Translations under genes and position numbers: made by a program
Shown: positions 7,298-13,918 of the stretch, in pieces
Layout of the letters: each line of letters begins with the position of its first letter
How positions within the stretch are numbered: the stretch's first letter is position 1
Notes under the pieces: generated by a model
The model's database searches: none
What the model was told of the DNA's origin: nothing
The model's input: only the letters and a program-made list of their open reading frames with translations
Assembly: GCA_049610565.1 (NCBI GenBank)
Contig: JBMYZR010000013.1
Coordinates: forward strand, 1 to 41,704
Length of the DNA stretch: 41,704 nucleotides
Direction of reading: 5' to 3'
Source of the DNA: UBA8752 sp049610565
GTDB taxonomy: Bacteria; Bacteroidota; Bacteroidia; Flavobacteriales_D; Sanyastnellaceae

Positions 7298-8247
7298 GCG
7301 GTCGGCGCTTTGAAGAGGTGGGCGAGGACGTCCCCATACTTGGAGGCGTCATCAGCGAGGAGGGTCACCACGGTGCCGGAGTCCAGTTCCCGGGCGACCT
7401 CGAGGGCGGCACAGAGGTTGGCTGCGGCGGAGGGGCTGATGAGCAGGCCTTCGGTGGCGGCCACCTTGCGGATCATGGCGTAGGCCGCTTCCGTGGACAC
7501 CGTCCGGTGGGCGTCAGCGATGGACGGGTCGTGGATTTCCGGAACGCGGGCCGTTTCCATGTGCTTCCACCCTTCGAGGCCATGCAAGGCGCTGTCCGGT
7601 TGGAAGGCCGTGCAGTGAATGGCGGGATTGAGTTCCTTGAGCCGGGAGGTGGTTCCGTTGAACGAGCCCGTCGTGCCGAGGCCTGCCACGAAGTGCGTGA
7701 CCTGGCCGGCCGTCTGCGCCCAGATTTCCTCTGCGGTCCCTTGGCGGTGGGCCCGGCGGTTGGCCGGATGGGAATACTGGTCGAGGTAATAGTACCGATC
7801 CGGCTGCTCGGCCACGAGTTCGCGGCACCTCGCCTGGGCTCCATCCGTTCCGTCGAAGGGACTCGTCTCCATGACGTCGACCCCGAAGCCGCGGAGGATG
7901 GCCTTGCGCTCCGGACTGGCGTTGGAGGGCAGGCACAATGTGAGGGGCAGGCCCAGCGCTGCGCACAGCGCACCATAGGCGATGCCGGTGTTGCCACTGC
8001 TGGCGTCGAGCAGTTGGCGGCCCCGCGATGCCGGGTCGACGATGGCGTCCCCGAGGATGCCGTGGGCGGCCCGGGCTTTCACACTGCCGCCGATCTGGTG
8101 CCATTCCAGTTTGGCGTGTATGGACACGTTCGGGGACAGCCCTTCGGCGAGCGCATCGAAGCGCACGAGGGGCGTGTTCCCGACCCTGGAGGACAGGGCG
8201 CGGTGGCGTTGCAGCAGGCCGGGGCAGGCTGGAGCGTTGAAGGTCAT
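7294..8247 (-). CDS. cysM: CysM-type PLP-dependent cysteine synthase
   Basis: 317 residues of the cysteine synthase / cystathionine beta-synthase fold. The PLP lysine is Lys57 in IGGSVKARA; the phosphate and substrate loop is SSGNTG (84-89); GLGTTGSF is the glycine-rich PLP phosphate site. Next to mec, cysO and moeZ this is best read as the synthase that uses CysO-thiocarboxylate, not free sulfide, as sulfur donor. In mycobacteria the other substrate is O-phosphoserine; whether that holds here cannot be decided by eye. First structural gene of the operon; its ATG lies only about eight bases after the T-tract of an intrinsic terminator, so expression depends on readthrough of the attenuator upstream. 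Confidence 0.9.
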   Translation of the reverse strand: MTFNAPACPGLLQRHRALSSRVGNTPLVRFDALAEGLSPNVSIHAKLEWHQIGGSVKARAAHGILGDAIVDPASRGRQLLDASSGNTGIAYGALCAALGLPLTLCLPSNASPERKAILRGFGVDVMETSPFDGTDGAQARCRELVAEQPDRYYYLDQYSHPANRRAHRQGTAEEIWAQTAGQVTHFVAGLGTTGSFNGTTSRLKELNPAIHCTAFQPDSALHGLEGWKHMETARVPEIHDPSIADAHRTVSTEAAYAMIRKVAATEGLLISPSAAANLCAALEVARELDSGTVVTLLADDASKYGDVLAHLFKAPTA

Positions 8248-8253
8248 CGGTCG

Positions 8254-8294
8254 TTCTCAAAAGAGAAAGGCCCCTCGCTTACGCAAGGGGCCTT
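8254..8294 (-). terminator. Attenuator terminator in front of cysM
   Basis: On the minus strand AAGGCCCCT (8294-8286) pairs perfectly with AGGGGCCTT (8275-8267). The stem continues through a T-G wobble and GC/GC pairs to a GTAA tetraloop, giving about 12 bp. It is followed by TTTCTCTTTT. The position between the stop of a Cys-rich leader peptide and the cysM start marks it as a transcription attenuator. Its 5' arm contains GGCCCC, which can alternatively pair with GGGGCC at 8356-8351 inside the leader, just past the Cys codons; that pairing would prevent the terminator from forming. Confidence 0.85.
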
Positions 8295-8323
8295 CCATGG
8301 GTTTCCGGATTGGGGGTGAATGG

Positions 8324-8398
8324 TCACGTCGCCCTCTCCCGGAGGCCCAGGGCCCCGAGAACAGCACAACAACAACACACACAAGCGTGACGATTCAT
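8324..8398 (-). CDS. Cysteine-rich leader peptide of the cysM operon
   Basis: A 24-codon reading frame, ATG at 8398-8396 and TGA at 8326-8324. It begins MNRHACVCCCCAVLG and ends ALGLRERAT. Five of residues 6-11 are Cys, all encoded by TGT. It lies 77 bases upstream of cysM with an intrinsic terminator in between. The classical reading is that ribosomes stall on the Cys codons when Cys-tRNA is scarce, which changes RNA pairing so that the terminator does not form and the cysteine biosynthesis genes are transcribed. Its promoter -7 box ends four bases before the ATG, so the peptide is probably translated from a leaderless transcript. Too short for standard gene finders. Confidence 0.85.
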   Translation of the reverse strand: MNRHACVCCCCAVLGALGLRERAT

Positions 8399-8402
8399 AT
8401 CC

Positions 8403-8433
8403 TCAAGATATTGAATTCCGTCGTTTGAATCAA
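8403..8433 (-). promoter_or_regulatory. Promoter of the cysM-mec-cysO-moeZ operon
   Basis: On the minus strand TTG (8433-8431), exactly 20 bases, then TATCTTGA (8410-8403), four bases before the leader peptide ATG. Spacing matches the Bacteroidota consensus and is identical to the promoters at 1293 and 25677. Transcription would begin at or within a few bases of the leader ATG. Confidence 0.65.
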
Positions 8434-8437
8434 CCTT

Positions 8438-8578
8438 TTACTCGAACCACCTTGTCCGCTGTCCGTTCAGGGTCCATGGGTGCCACTTCCTGAAGGCTGC
8501 GTTGAGCAGGATGAGCCGCGCGAGCAGGACTGAGTAGCGCGGATTAGAGGCCGAAATGATCACGTCGTGTTCCGTCAT
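8438..8578 (-). CDS. Possible small protein of 46 residues
   Basis: ATG at 8578-8576 and TAA at 8440-8438. The frame reads MTEHDVIISASNP, a hydrophobic middle VLLARLILLNAAF and then KWHPWTLNGQRTRWFE, a composition that looks protein-like (aromatic-rich end, amphipathic middle). It stops five bases before the TTG of the cys operon promoter. No family recognised and no clear promoter, so it may be chance. The rest of the 8248-8653 gap holds the cys attenuator and the short upstream region of the HTTM gene. Confidence 0.3.
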   Translation of the reverse strand: MTEHDVIISASNPRYSVLLARLILLNAAFRKWHPWTLNGQRTRWFE

Positions 8579-8653
8579 CCGGAATCAAGCGAAAGGGTTT
8601 CCCGGCACTTGTCGTGCACGCCTTCGCGGAATGATGCGTAAATTATACCTGCC

Positions 8654-9988
8654 ATGAACCGCTTTCGCCAGCTCGCCATGCACCCGGTCAACGGGGCCTC
8701 ACTCGGCGTCTTCCGCGCGGTGTTCGGTGGTCTTGTCTGTCTGGAGATGCTGCGCTACTGGGTGGCGGGGATCCACCGAGACACCTTCCTCGTTCCGACC
8801 TTTCATTTCAAGTACGCCGGTTTTGAATGGCTGGAGCCTTTGCCGGAGGGCGGCATGCAACTCGTGTTCCTCGCCATGGTGGTGGGGAGTGCGATGGTGG
8901 CCGTCGGGTGGAAGACCCGGATCGGGGCATGGGTGCTGTTCCTGTCGTTCACGTACGGATTCCTGCTCGAGGCTGCGGCCTACCGGAACCACACCTACCT
9001 CATCGCACTCTTGGCAGGGTGGTTCATCTTCCTGCCATCCGATCGCCGTTTTGCGCTGGATGCGGGCAAGTACAAGGACGAGGAAGGTGTGGTGCCCCTC
9101 TGGAGCCTGTGGGCGATGCGCTTTCAGATCGGGGTGGTTTACCTCTTTGCGGGACTGGCCAAACTCGATCCGCTCTGGCTGTCCGGAGGGTCCATGCGGG
9201 CTGTGATTGCCGCAGGAGGGCACGATGCGGCTACAGTCGCCATGCTGAATTCCCCGGTCGTGCTGAACCTGCTCGTCTTCAGCGGCCTCGCCGTGGATCT
9301 TTTCGCCCTGCCTTTGTTGCTGTGGGCGCGCACGCGCAAAGCCATGTTCATCTCGCTGGCTGCCTTCCACCTCATCAATGCGCTCTTCCTTGTCGACGTG
9401 GGGGTCTTTCCCTGGTTCATGCTGGCGGTGACCACGCTGTTCTTCGCTCCCGACTGGCCGGACGCCCTGAAAGGCAGCCAAGGGCAGTCTGAAGGGAGGC
9501 CTCGGGAAGCGGACAAGGCTGCGTCAAACCGCATGCTGTCCATGGGCGGCACGGCTGCGCTCCTGACGATGGTGGTGGTTCAAATGGCGCTGCCGCTGCG
9601 TCACCACGTCTATCCGGGATCCAGCACCTGGACGCATGAGGGGCACCGTTGGGCATGGCGCATGAAGCTGGTGGCCAAGGAAGTCGACAGCTACGCCTTC
9701 TTCGCCAAGGATGCCGAGACGGGGCAGCGTTTCGACCTCACGCCGAACGCCGACCTCGCCCTGACGGCTTGGCAGCGTGAGAAGATGCTGCGCCAGCCGG
9801 ACCTGATGGTGCAGTTCGTGGCGGACATGGCGCGCAGGGTCGAGGAGCAGATCGGCCGGGATGTGACCTTTCATGCGGACATTCGGCTCTCGGAAGGGGG
9901 TGGTCCGGTGCGCGCCCTCATCGACACGACCTACGACCTGTCCCAGGCGCGCAGCGGCATGGCTCCCGCGCCCTACATCCTGCGCTGA
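8654..9988 (+). CDS. HTTM-domain membrane protein (vitamin K-dependent gamma-carboxylase-like)
   Basis: 444 residues, integral membrane. The N-terminal ~290 residues carry several hydrophobic helices and match the HTTM domain shared with vitamin K-dependent gamma-glutamyl carboxylase: LGVFRAVFGGLVCLEMLRYW, YRNHTYLIALLAGWFIFLP, and VVYLFAGLAKLDPLWLSG, where the Lys sits in the position of the catalytic-region KLDxxW motif of the animal enzyme. A linker and one more hydrophobic helix (about 300-315) precede a soluble C-terminal domain of about 130 residues. Bacterial homologues are common in marine Bacteroidota; their substrates are mostly unknown. Monocistronic; upstream a TAAATTAT box lies seven bases before the ATG. 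Confidence 0.82.
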   Translation: MNRFRQLAMHPVNGASLGVFRAVFGGLVCLEMLRYWVAGIHRDTFLVPTFHFKYAGFEWLEPLPEGGMQLVFLAMVVGSAMVAVGWKTRIGAWVLFLSFTYGFLLEAAAYRNHTYLIALLAGWFIFLPSDRRFALDAGKYKDEEGVVPLWSLWAMRFQIGVVYLFAGLAKLDPLWLSGGSMRAVIAAGGHDAATVAMLNSPVVLNLLVFSGLAVDLFALPLLLWARTRKAMFISLAAFHLINALFLVDVGVFPWFMLAVTTLFFAPDWPDALKGSQGQSEGRPREADKAASNRMLSMGGTAALLTMVVVQMALPLRHHVYPGSSTWTHEGHRWAWRMKLVAKEVDSYAFFAKDAETGQRFDLTPNADLALTAWQREKMLRQPDLMVQFVADMARRVEEQIGRDVTFHADIRLSEGGGPVRALIDTTYDLSQARSGMAPAPYILR

Positions 9989-10001
9989 CGCAGTCTCTGA
10001 C

Positions 10002-11723
10002 TCAATCCGCGAGGCACGGGGTGCCGAATGCGGCGAGGAGGATCACGATGTCGTTGGTCCCCGTGATGCCATCTGCATCGAGATCGGCCACGCAGTTGCC
10101 TGACGTGCACCCGTAGGCACTGAGCAACAGGATGATGTCCTCCACTCCGACGATGCCGTTGGCATCGAAATCTGCCGGACAGCCACAGGCCGCAGGGTCG
10201 TATGTGGCCAGGTCGGTGCAATCCGGGCCGATGGTCCCCTCGGTCAGCACCAGACGTTGGTCGGCGGCCACCCCATACAGCATGTCGACGTCTCCCAAGG
10301 GCCAGCGGATTTCCAGGGAGTCGACGGTGGTCGTGTTGCCCAGTCCGAAGTGCAGCCAGCGGGAGTACTGGGCGAGCATGCCTTCGCCACACGCCAACTG
10401 GCGCACGCGTTGGATGACGCCGCCGGTAGAATCCGTGGTGAAGGCGGTCACCTTGGTCCCGATGGCATCGCGGTTCGATACGGTGCCTTTCGGCAGGACC
10501 TCGAGCCAATGGTGGCCGCTGGGCTCGCCTTCAAGCAGCAGGGCATGCGATCCGACGGGCACCGCGGCGATGTCGGGGGTGCCGTCGGCATTCCAATCGG
10601 CGTGGGCCGCGACGTAGATCTCCTCCATCAGGCCGGGCAGTTCATCGCTGCGGTCGACCCAGCCGTTGCCCTGGTCATTCCAGTACCATTGGTTCGGCTC
10701 CGGGGTGTAGAAGGAGGGGGGCGGATGGGCATACATCACCCAATCGGCTGAAGTGGCGTAGATGTCCTCCCAACCGTCGTTGTCGAAATCCACACCGAGA
10801 ACGCTCCAGCCGGTCACGATTTCACTGGGCATGCCGTACTCCGGGGCCACATCGGTGTATTGGAGGTTGCCCGTGTCTTTCAGGAACATGGCTTCATCGG
10901 TTCCCGTGATGAACACCTCCCGTTTGCCGTCCAATTCTTCATCCACCCAGCCGGCCCCCATCGCATCGAGTTCGGCCTCCAGGCCCCACGCCGCCGAGAC
11001 GTCGACAAAGCCGGTGTCGGTTCCCTTGTAGCACTCATTGCCCGTACCCCGGTCATTCAGAACGTAGAGGTCGAGCATGTGGTCGCCATCGAGGTCGAGG
11101 AAGTGGGACTGATGCGACGCGCGGAAGGCATCCTGCGGCAGGCCCCACTCCGTTTCGGTGAAATGGCCTTGTCCGTCCCCGAGGTAGAATTCGTTGGGGT
11201 ACAAGGGAATCACCGTCGGGTAGTTGCTCACATACAGATCGAGGAAGCCATCGCGGTTGATGTCCGCCAGCGACGCCCCGAATGACCGCCTTGCGGGATC
11301 GACAATGATGCCGCAGCTGTCGGTGATGTCCTGCATCTCGAGCCCACCGAGGTTGCGGAAAACGCGGTTCTGGCCCACGCGGCAGGTCAGGAAGAGGTCC
11401 TGGTCACCGTCGTTGTCCATGTCCGCCCAGATCACGCTGCGTACTGTGCAGTCACCGGGTTCCATACCGAGTTCCACGGACTGTGCGGCAAAACCTGAAT
11501 CGTGCTTCAGATAGAGGTCAATCCCGTGCAGGTCATTGCCGAAGGTGAGGTCCTCGGCACCATCACCGTCCACATCCACTGCACTGATGCCGGGTGAGTA
11601 GTACCCATTCAGCATGAAGCAGGGCAGGGGGAGGCTGTCGCTGATGTCCACCCATTGCCCCTGCACGCCCATTGTGGACAGCAGGATGCTGAATGTCAAA
11701 GAGATGTGCTTGGTCAAGGACAC
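10002..11723 (-). CDS. Secreted FG-GAP/ASPIC protein with dockerin-like C-terminal repeats
   Basis: 573 residues from a GTG at 11723 (no suitable ATG in frame; the signal MSLTKHISLTFSILLST...VQGQ follows directly). The body has repeated FG-GAP/VCBS Ca-binding segments such as DVDGDGAEDL, DMDNDGDQDLF, DINRDGFLDLYV and DFDNDGWEDIY, predicting a beta-propeller. An ASPIC/UnbV-type segment (AIGTKVTAF ... LHFGLGNTTTVDSLEIRWPLG) lies at about residues 420-490. The C-terminus has two dockerin-like EF-hand repeats, DFDANGIVGVEDIILLLSAYG and DLDADGITGTNDIVILLAAFG, each preceded by Cys. Probably exported and surface-exposed; function unknown. A TATCTTGA box ends four bases before the GTG, which supports that start. 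Confidence 0.82.
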   Translation of the reverse strand: MSLTKHISLTFSILLSTMGVQGQWVDISDSLPLPCFMLNGYYSPGISAVDVDGDGAEDLTFGNDLHGIDLYLKHDSGFAAQSVELGMEPGDCTVRSVIWADMDNDGDQDLFLTCRVGQNRVFRNLGGLEMQDITDSCGIIVDPARRSFGASLADINRDGFLDLYVSNYPTVIPLYPNEFYLGDGQGHFTETEWGLPQDAFRASHQSHFLDLDGDHMLDLYVLNDRGTGNECYKGTDTGFVDVSAAWGLEAELDAMGAGWVDEELDGKREVFITGTDEAMFLKDTGNLQYTDVAPEYGMPSEIVTGWSVLGVDFDNDGWEDIYATSADWVMYAHPPPSFYTPEPNQWYWNDQGNGWVDRSDELPGLMEEIYVAAHADWNADGTPDIAAVPVGSHALLLEGEPSGHHWLEVLPKGTVSNRDAIGTKVTAFTTDSTGGVIQRVRQLACGEGMLAQYSRWLHFGLGNTTTVDSLEIRWPLGDVDMLYGVAADQRLVLTEGTIGPDCTDLATYDPAACGCPADFDANGIVGVEDIILLLSAYGCTSGNCVADLDADGITGTNDIVILLAAFGTPCLAD

Positions 11724-11727
11724 ATTT

Positions 11728-11735
11728 TCAAGATA
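11728..11735 (-). promoter_or_regulatory. Probable -7 box of the FG-GAP gene
   Basis: TATCTTGA on the minus strand, four bases before the GTG start, the same box and spacing as the cys leader promoter. Twenty bases further upstream is only CTTT, so the -33 element is weak. Confidence 0.5.
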
Positions 11736-11837
11736 AAAGATGCCGGGACGGGGCGAAAGAAAGAATGGAGTGGGTGTCCTTGTCGATTTGTCAGCGGTAC
11801 GGAAATCCTGTGCTCCGGTACGAAGGGATGGAATGAG

Positions 11838-11872
11838 AAAGCCCCGAAGAACAGGGGTTCTCCGGGGCTTTT
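11838..11872 (-). terminator. Terminator of the polysaccharide utilisation operon
   Basis: AAAGCCCCG (11838-11846) and CGGGGCTTT (11863-11871) form a perfect 9-bp stem, extended by the inner AGAAC/GTTCT pairs. On the minus strand, which is the direction of the GH16 gene ending at 11892, the stem is A-rich before and TTTCTC after; it could work in both directions. Confidence 0.75.
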
Positions 11873-11891
11873 CGATGGGCTGACTGCCCGA

Positions 11892-13073
11892 TTACTGGAA
11901 GACGCGGATGTAGTCGACGGCCATGAAGCCCGGGAAGGGCGTGGTGTCGTCCGGGTCGCCGGGCCAATTGCCACCGATGGCCACGTTCATGATGAAGAAG
12001 AACGCGTCGTTGAACGGGTACTCGAACCCATTCATGTTGGCCGGGGTGATCGTGTGGTAATGCTGGTCGTCGAGGAAGAGCTTGATCTCGTCCTCCTGCC
12101 ATTCGAGCGAGAAGACGTGGAACTCGTCCGCGAACGTGGCCGGGAACTCCAGTGCGGGAGCGATGACGCCGTTGTACTGGCGGTTGGCGTTGTCCGGACC
12201 CCAGTGCACCGTGCCGTGTACGAGGCGCGGCTGGTGGCCGACAAGCTCCATGATGTCGATCTCGCCACAAGCGGGCCAGCCGACTTGGTCGATGTCGGAC
12301 CCGAGCATCCACAACGCCGGCCAGATGCCCTGGCCGATGGGGAGGATGGCGCGGATGTCCACGCGGCCGTATTGGAAGTCGAAGATGCCCTGCGTCTTCA
12401 GTCGGGCGGAGGTGAAGCCGCCTTCGTTGCGTGCGAAGATGTAGCACCGACCATCCTGCACCGTGACGTTCTCGGGGCTGTTGGTGTAGTTCTGGAGCTC
12501 GTTGTTGCCCCATCCCCATTGTCCATTGCCGAGGTCATAGGTCCACTTGGACGGGTCCGGGACACCGGGGGTGTCGAACTCGTCGCCCCACACCAACGTC
12601 ATGCCGGGGTAGGTGTCCGGCGTGCTGTAGCCGGCGTCGCTGATCTGGATGCTCGTGTCGTCGTTGCGGATCGTGCCGACGGCCTCCTGGATGTTGTCCC
12701 GGAGGTAGCCGCCTTCCGGCGCGCTCAGGGCCACGATGAAGTTCTCGTCCGGCTCCAGCCACTCGTCCACGATGATCTCCACCTCGATGGACTTCTTCGT
12801 TTCGCCCGGGGCAAACGTGAGCGTGCCCGAGGTGGCGATGTAGTCCTCGCCCGCGGTTGCGGATCCATCCACGGTGGCGTACTGGACGCGCACCTCTTCG
12901 GTCTTGGCCTCGTCAATCCTCACATCGAAGGAGAAGACGGAGTTGGCCTCGTTCTCGAAGGCGGTCCGGTCGTTGGAGAACCGGAACTCGGCGGGCGTCG
13001 GTTCCTCGCCACCACCGCAGGCGGTGAAGAGGAGGATGGAGGCCACGGGAAAGATCAGCGGGCGGAGGGTCAT
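11892..13073 (-). CDS. GH16 beta-glucanase (laminarinase) lipoprotein with Calx-beta domain
   Basis: 393 residues. The ATG at 13073-13071 overlaps the stop of the PKD gene (ATGA), and the N-terminus MTLRPLIFPV...LLFTACGGG is a lipoprotein signal (Cys19). Residues ~28-138 form a Calx-beta domain (RTAFENEANSVFSF, GTLTFAPGETKKSIEV, NDDT). Residues ~155-393 are a glycoside hydrolase family 16 catalytic domain: LVWGDEFDTPG, WPALWMLG, and the active-site motif GEIDIMELVG with Glu271, Asp273 and Glu276 (nucleophile, assistant and acid/base in the family). FEYPFNDAFFFIMNVAIGG and DYIRVFQ close the domain. GH16 with this motif typically cuts beta-1,3- or beta-1,3/1,4-glucans; with the GH3 and SusCD genes it points to laminarin. 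Last gene of the locus. Confidence 0.92.
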   Translation of the reverse strand: MTLRPLIFPVASILLFTACGGGEEPTPAEFRFSNDRTAFENEANSVFSFDVRIDEAKTEEVRVQYATVDGSATAGEDYIATSGTLTFAPGETKKSIEVEIIVDEWLEPDENFIVALSAPEGGYLRDNIQEAVGTIRNDDTSIQISDAGYSTPDTYPGMTLVWGDEFDTPGVPDPSKWTYDLGNGQWGWGNNELQNYTNSPENVTVQDGRCYIFARNEGGFTSARLKTQGIFDFQYGRVDIRAILPIGQGIWPALWMLGSDIDQVGWPACGEIDIMELVGHQPRLVHGTVHWGPDNANRQYNGVIAPALEFPATFADEFHVFSLEWQEDEIKLFLDDQHYHTITPANMNGFEYPFNDAFFFIMNVAIGGNWPGDPDDTTPFPGFMAVDYIRVFQ

Positions 13074-13918
13074 TGTGCAGCGAAGTAGAGGGTGAAGTAG
13101 CCTTCTCCGTTGGTGCAGTCCCCATTCTGGATGGGGGCGGACACCACGAGGCGGTCCTCGGTGAGTTCGATGATGTCGAAGGTCGGACCCGCATCCCACA
13201 CGCCCATGAACCAGCAGAAGCCGAATTCATCCTGGGGCAGGTAGATCTGGTCCTCACCATTGAGGCCGGCACCGTCGAACAGGAGGTAGGACAGCGTGTC
13301 GGGCACCGCCAATTCGGTCACGACGTAGCCTTCGTACGGGTTCACGGTTCCTCCGTTGTTGTCGTAGTAGTAGTGCCCTTCGGTGGTGAACTGGTAGCTG
13401 TCGTCGTACTGCTCCGGAACGAGTCCGGCGAGCGGGCTGCTGTACCATTCGCTGCTTCCCGGTTGGGGACCGACGGAAATCGCTCCCGCCTCGCCGGAGA
13501 AGATCCACGTCTTTTGGTTGTCGCATCCGGTCAGCAAGGCGAGGGTGCCCTCACAGGGGAGCTCGACGGTGTTGGCGACGAAGATGCTGTCCGTGGCGCT
13601 TCCGGAACCACCGGCCCCGTACACGGAGTAGGTGACGCCGTAGGTGCCGGCCTGCGGGTAGAACGTGGTGTCCTGCGTGGCGTTGCTGGTCAGGTTGTTT
13701 CCGAAGTCCCAGAAGTGGAGGAAACCGTCACCGGCCAGCGACGTGAAGACGACGCGGTTGGAGTCGACGTAGGGCACGGCGGCCGTGTCGACGTAGAGGT
13801 ACTCCCATTCGAAGGAGGCGTCGGGGGCGCCGGGCAGGTCGATGCCCTGCTCTTCGATGGGTTGGCAACCCACGGCAAACAACAGGGCCGCGAGGGGAAG
13901 GAAATGATGGAAACGCAT
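13070..13918 (-). CDS. PKD-domain surface lipoprotein of the glucan locus
   Basis: 282 residues. Signal MRFHHFLPLAALLFAVGC (Cys18) predicts a lipoprotein. Residues ~30-115 resemble a PKD domain (FWDFGNNLTSNATQDTTFY, AGTYGVTYSVYG). The remainder is a beta-rich region with aromatic residues (KTWIFSGEAG, GHYYYDNN, GFCWFMGVWD) that is probably carbohydrate-binding; I do not recognise a named family for it. The start overlaps the susD stop by one base (TGATG) and the GH16 gene starts inside its stop. PKD proteins at this position are a known feature of flavobacterial laminarin loci, where they act as surface glycan-binding proteins; that role is inferred here. Confidence 0.8.
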   Translation of the reverse strand: MRFHHFLPLAALLFAVGCQPIEEQGIDLPGAPDASFEWEYLYVDTAAVPYVDSNRVVFTSLAGDGFLHFWDFGNNLTSNATQDTTFYPQAGTYGVTYSVYGAGGSGSATDSIFVANTVELPCEGTLALLTGCDNQKTWIFSGEAGAISVGPQPGSSEWYSSPLAGLVPEQYDDSYQFTTEGHYYYDNNGGTVNPYEGYVVTELAVPDTLSYLLFDGAGLNGEDQIYLPQDEFGFCWFMGVWDAGPTFDIIELTEDRLVVSAPIQNGDCTNGEGYFTLYFAAQ

